From Burkholderiaceae bacterium (GTDB taxonomy: Bacteria; Pseudomonadota; Gammaproteobacteria; Burkholderiales; Burkholderiaceae), in contig CANCBK010000148.1 in NCBI GenBank assembly GCA_947374315.1, forward strand, positions 1 through 5,322: DNA of 5,322 nt, in the 5' to 3' direction. The first letter of the stretch is position 1. Each line of letters begins with the position of its first letter. Below are positions 1 to 5,322 of the stretch, one piece after another. The notes beneath the pieces are model-generated. The model made no database searches. It worked only from the letters and a program-made list of their open reading frames with translations, and was not told where the DNA came from. A program made the translations under genes and the position numbers.

Positions 1-11
1 ACTGTAGTCAT
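1..11 (-). CDS. rpsU: Start of 30S ribosomal protein bS21 (partial, four codons)
   Basis: Read leftward from base 11, the sequence is ATG ACT ACA GT, giving M-T-T-V (or another residue starting GT). This matches the usual N-terminus of betaproteobacterial bS21, a small basic protein of the 30S subunit that helps initiation. The call rests mainly on context: in many proteobacteria tsaD lies divergently next to rpsU, which heads the rpsU-dnaG-rpoD macromolecular-synthesis operon. Only four codons are visible, so the product cannot be proven here. The Shine-Dalgarno match is weak, with GAG at 24-22, ten bases before the ATG. An extended -10 at 73-65 on the same strand supports a leftward transcript. 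Confidence 0.5.
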
Positions 12-32
12 ACTTATTTAACTCGTATATGC

Positions 33-46
33 TCGATAGATATCGA
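33..46. repeat. Perfect 6-bp inverted repeat between rpsU and tsaD
   Basis: TCGATA (33-38) and TATCGA (41-46) are exact reverse complements separated by GA. The two-base centre is too short for a good RNA hairpin, so a DNA operator for a dimeric regulator is the more natural reading. It lies just downstream of the predicted leftward start site (near 58), where a bound protein could block rpsU transcription. It also lies upstream of tsaD. An AT-rich 14-bp palindrome can also arise by chance. Confidence 0.35.
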
Positions 47-64
47 AAAATTAACTGAATTGCG

Positions 65-73
65 ATTCTAGCA
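65..73 (-). promoter_or_regulatory. Extended -10 promoter element for the leftward gene (rpsU)
   Basis: On the minus strand, positions 73-65 read TGCTAGAAT. This is a TGn extension followed by TAGAAT, one mismatch from the sigma-70 TATAAT hexamer. No good -35 hexamer is seen at the expected distance, which would fall at the tsaD start codon. Extended -10 promoters can work without one. Transcription would begin near 58 and leave a leader of roughly 47 nt before the ATG at 11. Confidence 0.42.
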
Positions 74-88
74 CGACCAAACGAAAAA

Positions 89-1162
89 ATGATTGTTTTA
101 GGAATAGAAACTTCTTGTGACGAGACCGGGGTGGCTTTATACAACACCATTCCTTGGGAAGAGGGCAAACCGGCCTGCCAGGGCATACTGGGACAAGGCC
201 TGCACTCCCAGATCGCCATGCACCGGGACTATGGGGGCGTTGTCCCCGAATTAGCCTCCCGAGACCATATTCGCCGTGTTTTACCCCTTTTAGACCAATC
301 TTTAGCCCAGTCTGGCCTCCAATTAAGCGATATTGATGCCGTGGCCTTCACTCAAGGCCCTGGACTGGCTGGTGCCCTGCTAGTAGGAAGCGCGTTTGCC
401 AAATCCCTAGCCCAAGGCCTTGATTTGCCCTCTATTGGGGTACATCACCTCGAAGGACACCTACTTTCCCCGCTTTTGGGACAAACAGCCCCCCAATTTC
501 CATTTATTGCCCTTTTGGTGTCTGGTGGTCATACCCAACTCATGAAAGTCTCTGGAATTGGTAAATACGAACTGCTGGGTGAAACTTTGGATGACGCGGC
601 GGGAGAGGCTTTTGATAAAACAGCCAAATTACTTGGCTTGGACTACCCAGGTGGAGCGGCAATCTCAAAATTGGCAGAGCAAGGTCGTCCAGGCATTTTT
701 GATTTACCAAAACCAATGCTGCATTCTGGCGATTTAGATTTTTCTTTCTCCGGACTAAAAACTGCCGTTCTGAATCAAACTAAAAAATTTGCCGAGAAAA
801 AGATTGATGATACAAATACGATTGCGCAATTTCATGCAGATCTTGCGAGAAGCTTCGTTGAGTCGATCGTTGCAGTGCTGGTAAGCAAATCAGAGAAAGC
901 ACTCAAGCAAACTGGTTGTAAGCACTTGGTACTTGCAGGTGGTGTTGGCGCTAACTTACAACTTCGTACCGCACTCAATGACAAAGCTAAGCGAAATAGC
1001 TTTGAAGTACATTACCCACCACTTGAGCTCTGTACTGATAACGGAGTGATGATTGCTTTTGCTGGTGCACTACGCTTGATTGAAAAAAATAACGGCTCCA
1101 CAACTTCTGGAGCCTTTGATATCAAACCCCGCTGGGATTTGCAAAGCAATAATCTGAAATAA
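89..1162 (+). CDS. tsaD: tRNA N6-threonylcarbamoyladenosine (t6A37) transferase TsaD
   Basis: TsaD (Kae1/YgjD/Gcp family, ASKHA fold) works in the cytoplasm with TsaB and TsaE. It transfers the threonylcarbamoyl group made by TsaC to A37 of tRNAs that read ANN codons. The 357-residue protein begins with the family hallmark [14 protein letters not shown]. The metal ligands are visible as HxxxH at H120/H124 (in VHHLEGH) and D317 (in CTDNG). Substrate-loop residues appear as LVSGG 143-147, D176 and G189 in the [10 protein letters not shown]...PGG segment, and N289 in GGVGAN. It is slightly longer than the E. coli protein, with about nine extra residues near 20-35. The start at 89 is fixed by the conserved N-terminus and an in-frame TGA at 56-58; there is no recognisable Shine-Dalgarno sequence. 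It stands alone, divergent from rpsU and convergent with folE2. Bases 121-480 are about 56% GC against about 43% for 781-1140 by hand count, a notable internal shift. The last 25 codons also contain a terminator for the opposite strand. Confidence 0.98.
   Translation: MIVLGIETSCDETGVALYNTIPWEEGKPACQGILGQGLHSQIAMHRDYGGVVPELASRDHIRRVLPLLDQSLAQSGLQLSDIDAVAFTQGPGLAGALLVGSAFAKSLAQGLDLPSIGVHHLEGHLLSPLLGQTAPQFPFIALLVSGGHTQLMKVSGIGKYELLGETLDDAAGEAFDKTAKLLGLDYPGGAAISKLAEQGRPGIFDLPKPMLHSGDLDFSFSGLKTAVLNQTKKFAEKKIDDTNTIAQFHADLARSFVESIVAVLVSKSEKALKQTGCKHLVLAGGVGANLQLRTALNDKAKRNSFEVHYPPLELCTDNGVMIAFAGALRLIEKNNGSTTSGAFDIKPRWDLQSNNLK
1083..1114 (-). terminator. Rho-independent terminator of the xseB-ispA-dxs-folE2 operon, inside tsaD
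   Basis: On the minus strand GGCTCCA (1114-1108), a 7-nt loop and TGGAGCC (1100-1094) form a perfect 7-bp GC-rich stem. It is followed by GTTA and then seven T residues (1089-1083). This is a standard intrinsic terminator layout, 74 bases after the folE2 stop. On the plus strand the same bases are tsaD codons for residues 336-342 (GSTTSGA), with A-runs coding the E-K-N-N before them. Rightward only three T residues follow the stem, so it is a weak terminator for tsaD itself. Confidence 0.7.
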
Positions 1163-1190
1163 ATTTGTTGTGACTTATTTGTTGCTGCTT
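1163..1190. repeat. Two imperfect 14-nt tandem units in the tsaD/folE2 convergent spacer
   Basis: The spacer consists of ATTTGTTGTGACTT (1163-1176) followed by ATTTGTTGCTGCTT (1177-1190), which match at 11 of 14 positions. The second unit overlaps the folE2 stop codon by two bases. No hairpin or other signal is visible here. The short T-rich duplication may be a replication-slippage remnant or chance. Confidence 0.3.
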
Positions 1191-2016
1191 ATTTCTGGTG
1201 GCTGATTCGGGCAAATGCACTGTGATTATGGATGGACTCAAAGTTCTCAGCCTCAACCACAAAAGAGTGAATGCGCTGATCTGCCTTGAGATTACCGGCC
1301 ACATCACGAACCAAGTCTTCTACAAATTTGGGGTTGCTATAAGAATGCTCAGTCACCCATTTTTCATCAGGACGCTTTAGTAAGCCCCATAACTCACTGG
1401 ATGCTTCACTCTCTGCGGCCGATACCAAATCCTCTACGGTCATTTTAGTTTCAGCATCCAGCACCACTGACATAGTCACATGTGAGCGCTGATTGTGCGC
1501 ACCAAAATCAGAAATCTCTTTTGAGCAAGGGCACAAGCTCATGACTGGAACTTGTGCACGCAAACCCAATTCAATCTCCGTACCGCCATTGGCATTTTGT
1601 TTGGCAGTAGCCATCCAAGTCACTTCGTAATCCATTAAGCTTTCAACGCCAGACACTGGGGCCGCTTTTTTAACAAAGTGCGTATAAGTAAATTGCACAT
1701 GCCCTTCTTTGGCATCAAGCAATGGCAACATCTCGCGCACCATTGCCACTACTGAAGTGCTATCGACAGCAATATCTTGTTTTTGTAGCAAAGCCATGAA
1801 GCGCGACATATGAGTGCCCTTCACATGCGCAGGCAAAGCGACATCCATCTCGAATAGACCTACCGATGGAAAATTACCTGTTTTGCTACGAATAGTAAGT
1901 GGATGACGTACGCCGCGAATACCTACCTGCTCAATTGGCAAAGCGCGCTCATCCCGAGTTGATTGCACATCAGGCATTGCGCTTGGCTTTAAAAAAGCGG
2001 GGTTCATGTCATTCAT
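1189..2016 (-). CDS. folE2: GTP cyclohydrolase FolE2 (type IB)
   Basis: FolE2 converts GTP to 7,8-dihydroneopterin triphosphate and formate, the first step of folate synthesis and also of the queuosine precursor preQ0. It replaces the unrelated-in-sequence FolE (type IA) and is metal-flexible. Numbered from the ATG at 2016 the protein has 275 residues. Early conserved blocks are the VGIRGVRHPL segment (31-40), SVGLFEMDVALP (51-62) and KGTHMSRF (66-73). The active-site block SLCPCSKEISDFGAHNQRSH (160-179) has the expected metal-ligand pair C162 and H174. The C-terminal ESIHNHSA block spans about 260-267. The reading frame extends upstream to a TTG at 2034, seven bases after the dxs stop. I prefer the ATG at 2016 (MNDMNPAF): it resembles relatives, ATG is the commoner codon, and the TTG has no closer ribosome site (the ATG has AGAG just ahead). 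An ATG at 2007 is a further option. It is the last gene of the leftward operon, before the terminator inside tsaD. Confidence 0.95.
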   Translation of the reverse strand: MNDMNPAFLKPSAMPDVQSTRDERALPIEQVGIRGVRHPLTIRSKTGNFPSVGLFEMDVALPAHVKGTHMSRFMALLQKQDIAVDSTSVVAMVREMLPLLDAKEGHVQFTYTHFVKKAAPVSGVESLMDYEVTWMATAKQNANGGTEIELGLRAQVPVMSLCPCSKEISDFGAHNQRSHVTMSVVLDAETKMTVEDLVSAAESEASSELWGLLKRPDEKWVTEHSYSNPKFVEDLVRDVAGNLKADQRIHSFVVEAENFESIHNHSAFARISHQK

Positions 2017-2041
2017 AGCTCTATTTTCAGGCAAAACTGGC

Positions 2042-3943
2042 TTATTTGCCTACAAGCGCTGAATTTACGGTCAATATTGCAGGAAAACGTTGTTTGATGG
2101 AGTTGGCAATACCTTCTACATCCAAGCCACACTTGGTCATCAACAAGCTGTAGTCGCCATGTTCAATAAATTGATCAGGAAGACCTAATTGCAAGAGGGG
2201 TTTATTGATGCCGAGATTGGATAGTGCTTCTAGACAAGCGCTACCAGCGCCACCAGCAATGGCCCCATCCTCAATGGTCACAAAATAATCGTGATCATTA
2301 GCCAGCGATTGAATTAAATCTACATCAAGTGGTTTAACAAAACGCATATTGGCTACCGTTGCATCAATACCTTCCGCTACTTCGAGCGCAGGATAGAGCA
2401 AAGTACCAAATGCCAATATCGCCACACGTTGGCCAAGGGGCGCTGTTGATTTGCGACGAAGCTCGCCCTTACCCATTGGTAGGGTGCGCAACTCTTTAGA
2501 AGGAATGGTGCCTACACCTGCGCCCCGTGGATAGCGTACTGCGCTTGGATGGGGTTGGTGGAAAGCAGTGGTTAATAAGTCGCGACACTCTGCTTCATCC
2601 GCTGGCGTCAGCACCAGCATATTTGGAATGCAACGTAAGAATGGAATGTCATATGCGCCAGCGTGCGTTGCGCCATCAGCGCCAACGAGTCCAGCACGAT
2701 CTAGCGCAAACAATACTGGCAAGTCTTGCAATGCCACATCATGAATGAGTTGGTCATACGCACGCTGCAAGAAGGTAGAGTAAATCGCCACTACTGGCTT
2801 CATCCCCTCACATGCCATACCAGCTGCAAAAGTGACCGCATGCTGCTCAGCAATACCGACATCGTAGTAACGCTTAGGGAAATTTTTCTCAAACTCAACT
2901 AAGCCCGAACCTTCACGCATCGCTGGAGTAATGCCAACCAATAAAGGATCTGCGTGCGCCATGTCACATAACCATTCACCAAACACTTGAGTGAATGTTT
3001 TCTTGCTAGCAGTCGATTTTTTGACGCCCTCTTCAGGATTAAATTTACTTGGGCCGTGATAAAGCACTGGATCCGCTTCAGCCAACTCATAGCCCTGGCC
3101 TTTTTTAGTAACCACGTGCAAAAACTGTGGACCACGCCCTTCCAAAGCCAAGCGACGTACGTTCTGCAGCATCGGAATCAAGGCATCTAAATCATGGCCA
3201 TCGATCGGACCGAAATAATTGAAGCCAAATTCTTGAAAAATCGTTGATGGGGAGACCATGCCTTTGGCATGATCTTCAAGACGTTTAGCAAATTCACGTA
3301 AGGGTGGTGCAATTGATAAAACACTATCAATGCCTTTTTTAGTTGCAGAGTAAATATTGCCGCTGAGTAATCGAGCTAAATGTCGATTCAGTGCGCCCAC
3401 CGCAGGCGAGATCGACATGTCGTTGTCATTCAAGATCACAACAAGCGGCAAGTCGTCATACACACCAGCATTGTTCATGGCTTCAAAAGCCATCCCGCCT
3501 GTCATGGCGCTATCTCCAATGACAGCTACCGCCACATGTCGCTCACCTTTCGTTTGAAAAGCGCGAGCCATACCCATCGCTGCTGAAATACTGGTTGATG
3601 AATGGCCAGTACCAAAAGCATCAAACTCACTTTCAGAGCGATGTGGGAAACCTGATAGACCCTTGTACTGACGCAAAGTATTCATGCGCTCACGACGACC
3701 AGTCAAAATCTTGTGTGGATAGCTTTGATGGCCCACATCCCAAACGATTCGATCTTCTGGGGTATCAAATACATAATGCAAAGCAATAGACAACTCGACC
3801 GTTCCCAAGTTTGACGACAGATGTCCGCCTGTCTTAGAAACAGAGTCCAAAACAAATTCGCGCAACTCTTCAGCTAAAGCGGGCAGCTCTTCGCGTGATA
3901 GTTTTTTGAGATCGTCGGGGGAATTAATGGAATTTAAAGTCAT
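2042..3943 (-). CDS. dxs: 1-deoxy-D-xylulose-5-phosphate synthase
   Basis: Dxs condenses pyruvate and glyceraldehyde 3-phosphate to DXP using thiamine diphosphate and Mg2+. This is the first and often rate-controlling step of the MEP pathway, and DXP also feeds thiamine and pyridoxal synthesis. The 633-residue protein has the full transketolase-like order. The ThDP domain carries H41 in [23 protein letters not shown] at 111-122, and the Mg/diphosphate motif GDSAMTGG (143-150) continued by N172-D-N-D. A linker leads to H295 in YHGPSKF. The pyrimidine-binding domain has the catalytic glutamate E366 in [17 protein letters not shown]. Substrate residues Y388, R394, D423 (GADGATH), H427 and R474 (RYPRG) follow. 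A C-terminal transketolase domain begins near 500. Nothing essential is missing. The ATG at 3943 is preceded by AGG four bases away and gives the usual N-terminus. It lies 69 bases after ispA and ahead of folE2 in the same direction. Confidence 0.98.
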   Translation of the reverse strand: MTLNSINSPDDLKKLSREELPALAEELREFVLDSVSKTGGHLSSNLGTVELSIALHYVFDTPEDRIVWDVGHQSYPHKILTGRRERMNTLRQYKGLSGFPHRSESEFDAFGTGHSSTSISAAMGMARAFQTKGERHVAVAVIGDSAMTGGMAFEAMNNAGVYDDLPLVVILNDNDMSISPAVGALNRHLARLLSGNIYSATKKGIDSVLSIAPPLREFAKRLEDHAKGMVSPSTIFQEFGFNYFGPIDGHDLDALIPMLQNVRRLALEGRGPQFLHVVTKKGQGYELAEADPVLYHGPSKFNPEEGVKKSTASKKTFTQVFGEWLCDMAHADPLLVGITPAMREGSGLVEFEKNFPKRYYDVGIAEQHAVTFAAGMACEGMKPVVAIYSTFLQRAYDQLIHDVALQDLPVLFALDRAGLVGADGATHAGAYDIPFLRCIPNMLVLTPADEAECRDLLTTAFHQPHPSAVRYPRGAGVGTIPSKELRTLPMGKGELRRKSTAPLGQRVAILAFGTLLYPALEVAEGIDATVANMRFVKPLDVDLIQSLANDHDYFVTIEDGAIAGGAGSACLEALSNLGINKPLLQLGLPDQFIEHGDYSLLMTKCGLDVEGIANSIKQRFPAILTVNSALVGK

Positions 3944-3969
3944 TGAACCTAAATCATTTGTACTAATGA

Positions 3970-4012
3970 ATTTCTCTTGTATTTATTCTCTTGCATTTGT
4001 CTTGTATCTTGC
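3970..4012. repeat. Degenerate tandem repeat in the ispA-dxs spacer
   Basis: On the plus strand, 3970-3994 and 3995-4012 are adjacent copies. Both have the layout ATTT(C/G)TCTTGTA...TCTTGC or ATCTTGC. The second copy lacks about seven bases (TTTATTC-like) from the middle and differs at one position of the first half. In the leftward mRNA this gives four CAAGA motifs in an A-rich, G-poor and probably unstructured stretch between the ispA stop and the dxs ribosome site. It fills 43 of the 69 spacer bases and abuts the ispA stop codon. A role in dxs translation or mRNA processing is possible, but nothing in the sequence proves one. Confidence 0.5.
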
Positions 4013-4915
4013 TTATTTGCCGCGATTGACAACTAAGCAAGCCAAATCTTTTAACGCCTGTGCTTGCGCACCAAAACTATCTAAGCTAGCAATTGCTGTT
4101 TCTTGCAACTCTTTAGCTTGCTTCATTGCATAGTCTAAACCCATCAAGGTCACATAGGTCGGCTTATTCGCCGCTGCATCTTTACCAGCCGTTTTACCCA
4201 AGGTTTGACTATCGGCGGTGGCATCAAGTACGTCATCCACAATCTGAAACGCCAACCCTAGGGATTTTGAATAATGATCGAGATTCATCATTTGCGCAGG
4301 GTCAAGATTGGCAGCAATACCGCCTAACTCAACAGCACATGACAAGAGAGCACCAGTCTTCATGGCATGCATTTGCTTTAAGCCTGGCAGATCTAATTTT
4401 TTACCCACACTCTCTAAATCGATAGCCTGACCACCGGCCATACCGCGCGAGCCTGAGGCCGCAGCTAAAACAGCAATCATTTTGAGGCGCACTTGCGCAT
4501 CACAGTTTGCATTAGCCAGTATTTCAAAGGCACGAGTTTGCAATGCATCACCAACTAATAATGCAGTTGCTTCATCAAAGGCTTTGTGAACTGTAGGGCG
4601 ACCACGCCTTAAATCATCATCATCCATGCATGGCAAATCATCGTGCACCAATGAATAAGCATGAATACATTCAATTGCCACTGCAGCCGTATCCAAAGAC
4701 TCAATAAGTGCTACATCTTGGTTATCACCAAGCTGACCAGAAGCGTAAACCAATAGAGGACGTATACGCTTGCCACCGCCTTGGGCCGCATAGCGCATTG
4801 CCTCGTGCAAACGATGGGGAGTGGTTTTTGCCGAATCAAGCAAGCGATCTAAGGCCTGCTCAGTTCGCTCAGAGTGAGCAGTGAGCCACTCCTGAAATTG
4901 AAAATCAGTACTCAA
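4013..4915 (-). CDS. ispA: Farnesyl diphosphate synthase (short-chain polyprenyl synthase)
   Basis: IspA condenses isopentenyl diphosphate with dimethylallyl and then geranyl diphosphate to give C15 farnesyl diphosphate, the branch point to ubiquinone, undecaprenyl phosphate and other prenyl products. The 300-residue, all-alpha protein shows GGGKRIRP (46-53), which binds diphosphate. The first aspartate-rich motif, DDLPCMDDDD (92-101), has the two-residue insertion typical of bacterial (type II) FPP synthases. RRGRP follows at 103-107, the MKTG segment at 185-188, and the second aspartate-rich motif DDVLD at 227-231. An aromatic residue, Y87, sits five before the first motif, consistent with stopping at C15. 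The start is TTG at 4915. No ATG occurs before residue 40, GAGG lies five bases upstream, and the length then matches relatives. The TTG directly follows the TAA of xseB, so translation is probably coupled. Confidence 0.96.
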   Translation of the reverse strand: MSTDFQFQEWLTAHSERTEQALDRLLDSAKTTPHRLHEAMRYAAQGGGKRIRPLLVYASGQLGDNQDVALIESLDTAAVAIECIHAYSLVHDDLPCMDDDDLRRGRPTVHKAFDEATALLVGDALQTRAFEILANANCDAQVRLKMIAVLAAASGSRGMAGGQAIDLESVGKKLDLPGLKQMHAMKTGALLSCAVELGGIAANLDPAQMMNLDHYSKSLGLAFQIVDDVLDATADSQTLGKTAGKDAAANKPTYVTLMGLDYAMKQAKELQETAIASLDSFGAQAQALKDLACLVVNRGK

Positions 4916-5149
4916 TTAGGCCTCGAACACTCGAACCTGTTGTTCAACCTGAGCCAACATTCCTTGACAGTGCTTGAGCAATGCCGCGCCACGTTGATAG
5001 GCAAGCAAGGTTTCTTCTAATGAAAATTTGCCAGATTCCATATCGGAAATGAGCTTCTCCAGCTCTTTTACGGCTTGCTCATAGCGTAAATCGGGGTCGA
5101 TTTGGACCTCAAGACCGGGTTTTTGACTCTCTGACTTCTTGGCTGGCAT
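4916..5149 (-). CDS. xseB: Exodeoxyribonuclease VII small subunit
   Basis: XseB binds XseA to form exonuclease VII, which degrades single-stranded DNA to oligonucleotides in repair and recombination. The 77-residue protein has a short polar N-terminal tail (1-20) and then the XseB helical-hairpin core. The core is YEQAVKELEKLISDMESG (23-40), followed by LEETLLAYQRGAALLKHCQ (44-62) and a final amphipathic helix. It closely follows the pattern of E. coli XseB but lacks the acidic C-terminal extension, as many family members do. The ATG at 5149 is preceded by AAGGA nine bases upstream (5163-5159). No other candidate gene lies upstream on this strand in the window, so it probably heads the xseB-ispA-dxs-folE2 unit. 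The large subunit, xseA, is not present. Confidence 0.95.
   Translation of the reverse strand: MPAKKSESQKPGLEVQIDPDLRYEQAVKELEKLISDMESGKFSLEETLLAYQRGAALLKHCQGMLAQVEQQVRVFEA
4921..4924 (-). promoter_or_regulatory. Shine-Dalgarno site that fixes the TTG start of ispA
   Basis: The minus strand reads GAGG at 4924-4921, five bases before the TTG at 4915-4913. It sits within the last two sense codons of xseB (GAG GCC), just before its TAA stop. Its strength and spacing support use of the rare start codon. Confidence 0.65.
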
Positions 5150-5211
5150 AAGCTGGTTTCCTTCTTATTTCCCACACGGATAGCCCTACATATTAAAGCG
5201 AGAACCCCCTT

Positions 5212-5230
5212 GGATGGGTATAATCCATCC
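5212..5230 (+). promoter_or_regulatory. Consensus -10 box framed by an inverted repeat
   Basis: TATAAT at 5219-5224 is a perfect sigma-70 -10 hexamer. It is bracketed by GGATGG (5212-5217) and CCATCC (5225-5230), exact reverse complements with a 7-base centre that contains the hexamer. No good -35 is visible at 16-18 bases (5195-5202 reads AAAGCGAG). Such a promoter might need an activator, or the inverted repeat could be a repressor site covering the -10. A start near 5231 would give a leader of about 80 bases. Confidence 0.5.
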
Positions 5231-5238
5231 CTTCCTTT

Positions 5239-5291
5239 CCAATATCGATCCGTCGATGGTTGGATTGGTTATTCCGCTTAGCTTCGGCTGA
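5239..5291 (+). other. Two small hairpins in the predicted 5' leader of the rightward gene
   Basis: ATCGA (5244-5248) pairs with TCGAT (5253-5257) around a TCCG loop. CCAA (5239-5242) can extend it with TTGG (5260-5263) across a small internal loop. Further on, TTAGC (5278-5282) pairs with GCTGA (5287-5291), with one G-U pair, around a TTCG tetraloop. A G-rich stretch then leads to the start codon. No long U-run follows, so these are not terminators. They match no riboswitch family I recognise. Confidence 0.3.
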
Positions 5292-5311
5292 CGTTTTCGG
5301 GGGTGGGGAGA

Positions 5312-5322
5312 ATGACTAATCT
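5312..5322 (+). CDS. Start of a rightward gene (partial, product not identifiable)
   Basis: ATG ACT AAT CT (M-T-N-L or another CTN/partial codon) begins at 5312 and runs off the window. The frame is open back to a TAG at 5279-5281. GGAG at 5307-5310 is only one base from the ATG, closer than usual. The more upstream G-run (5299-5303) could serve as the ribosome site instead. An in-frame GTG at 5303 is an alternative start. The product cannot be read from four codons. From memory of related genomes, a Rieske-type oxygenase gene often lies divergent to xseB, but nothing here tests that. Confidence 0.4.

Larger units (their letters stand above)
5150..5311. promoter_or_regulatory. Divergent control region between xseB and a rightward gene
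   Basis: This 162-base gap must hold the promoter of the leftward operon and that of the rightward gene. Rightward there is a consensus -10, described separately. Leftward the best -10-like hexamer I find is TTTAAT at 5197-5192, about 43 bases before the xseB ATG. No convincing -35 accompanies it, so that call is weak. The xseB ribosome site is AAGGA at 5163-5159. No RNA gene or small ORF is evident. Confidence 0.5.

Noticed and set aside
1094..1117. The tsaD-internal hairpin as a terminator for tsaD itself
   Set aside because: It lies before the tsaD stop codon and only three T residues follow it on the plus strand. The strong T-run is on the other side and serves the leftward transcript.
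2017..2034. TTG at 2034 as the folE2 start (six extra residues)
   Set aside because: It has no close ribosome site. The ATG at 2016 with AGAG just upstream gives an N-terminus (MNDMNPAF) like relatives. It remains possible but less likely.
2899..3789. Several 60-80 codon open frames on both strands within dxs
   Set aside because: They overlap a fully conserved Dxs frame, have no recognisable motif, and lack plausible ribosome sites. They are by-products of dxs codon use.
3906..4425. Rightward open frames of 75 and 99 codons opposite dxs/ispA
   Set aside because: They run antisense through conserved ispA motifs and the repeat spacer, and their translations resemble no protein family.
5278..5297. 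UUCG hairpin followed by TTTT as an intrinsic terminator
   Set aside because: The stem is only five pairs with a wobble, the T-run is four bases and interrupted from the stem, and a likely start codon follows 15-20 bases later.
5303..5311. GTG at 5303 as the start of the rightward gene
   Set aside because: It is in frame with the ATG at 5312 but adds only three residues within the G-rich, ribosome-site-like stretch. ATG is the simpler choice.
1..5322. Novel multigene system, mobile element, CRISPR array or RNA gene
   Set aside because: All long frames are conserved housekeeping genes in a familiar order. No inverted terminal repeats, transposase, spaced repeats or tRNA-like folds were seen.

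Overview
The window looks like chromosomal housekeeping DNA from a betaproteobacterium of the family Burkholderiaceae with moderate GC. A small-genome freshwater Polynucleobacter-like lineage is my best guess. The reasons are the protein sequences, the gene order xseB-ispA-dxs-folE2, and a tsaD gene divergent from what appears to be the first codons of rpsU. The assignment rests on recognition, not on a search.

Layout. Bases 1-11 hold the first codons (M-T-T-V) of a leftward gene that fits rpsU. Bases 12-88 are a short divergent control region with an extended -10 element and an operator-like palindrome. tsaD runs rightward at 89-1162. It converges on a leftward cluster whose transcription order is xseB (5149-4916), ispA (4915-4013), dxs (3943-2042) and folE2 (2016-1189). 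Bases 5150-5311 form a second divergent control region with a perfect TATAAT box inside an inverted repeat. A rightward gene probably starts at 5312 and leaves the window after four codons.

Function. Dxs makes 1-deoxy-D-xylulose 5-phosphate, the entry point of the MEP isoprenoid pathway. IspA condenses the resulting C5 units to farnesyl diphosphate for ubiquinone, undecaprenyl carriers and similar products. XseB is the small subunit of exonuclease VII. FolE2 opens GTP to start pterin, folate and queuosine-precursor synthesis. TsaD builds the t6A modification on tRNAs that read ANN codons. The leftward genes are packed tightly (0 nt xseB/ispA, 69 nt ispA/dxs, 25 nt dxs/folE2) and probably form one transcription unit.

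I see no mobile element, CRISPR array, tRNA or rRNA, and no evidence of a new multigene system. The points worth a second look are: an intrinsic terminator for the leftward operon that lies inside the coding end of tsaD; a marked base-composition change within tsaD; a -10 box framed by a 6-bp inverted repeat; a palindrome between rpsU and tsaD; a degenerate tandem repeat in the ispA-dxs spacer; and a TTG start for ispA that directly abuts the xseB stop.
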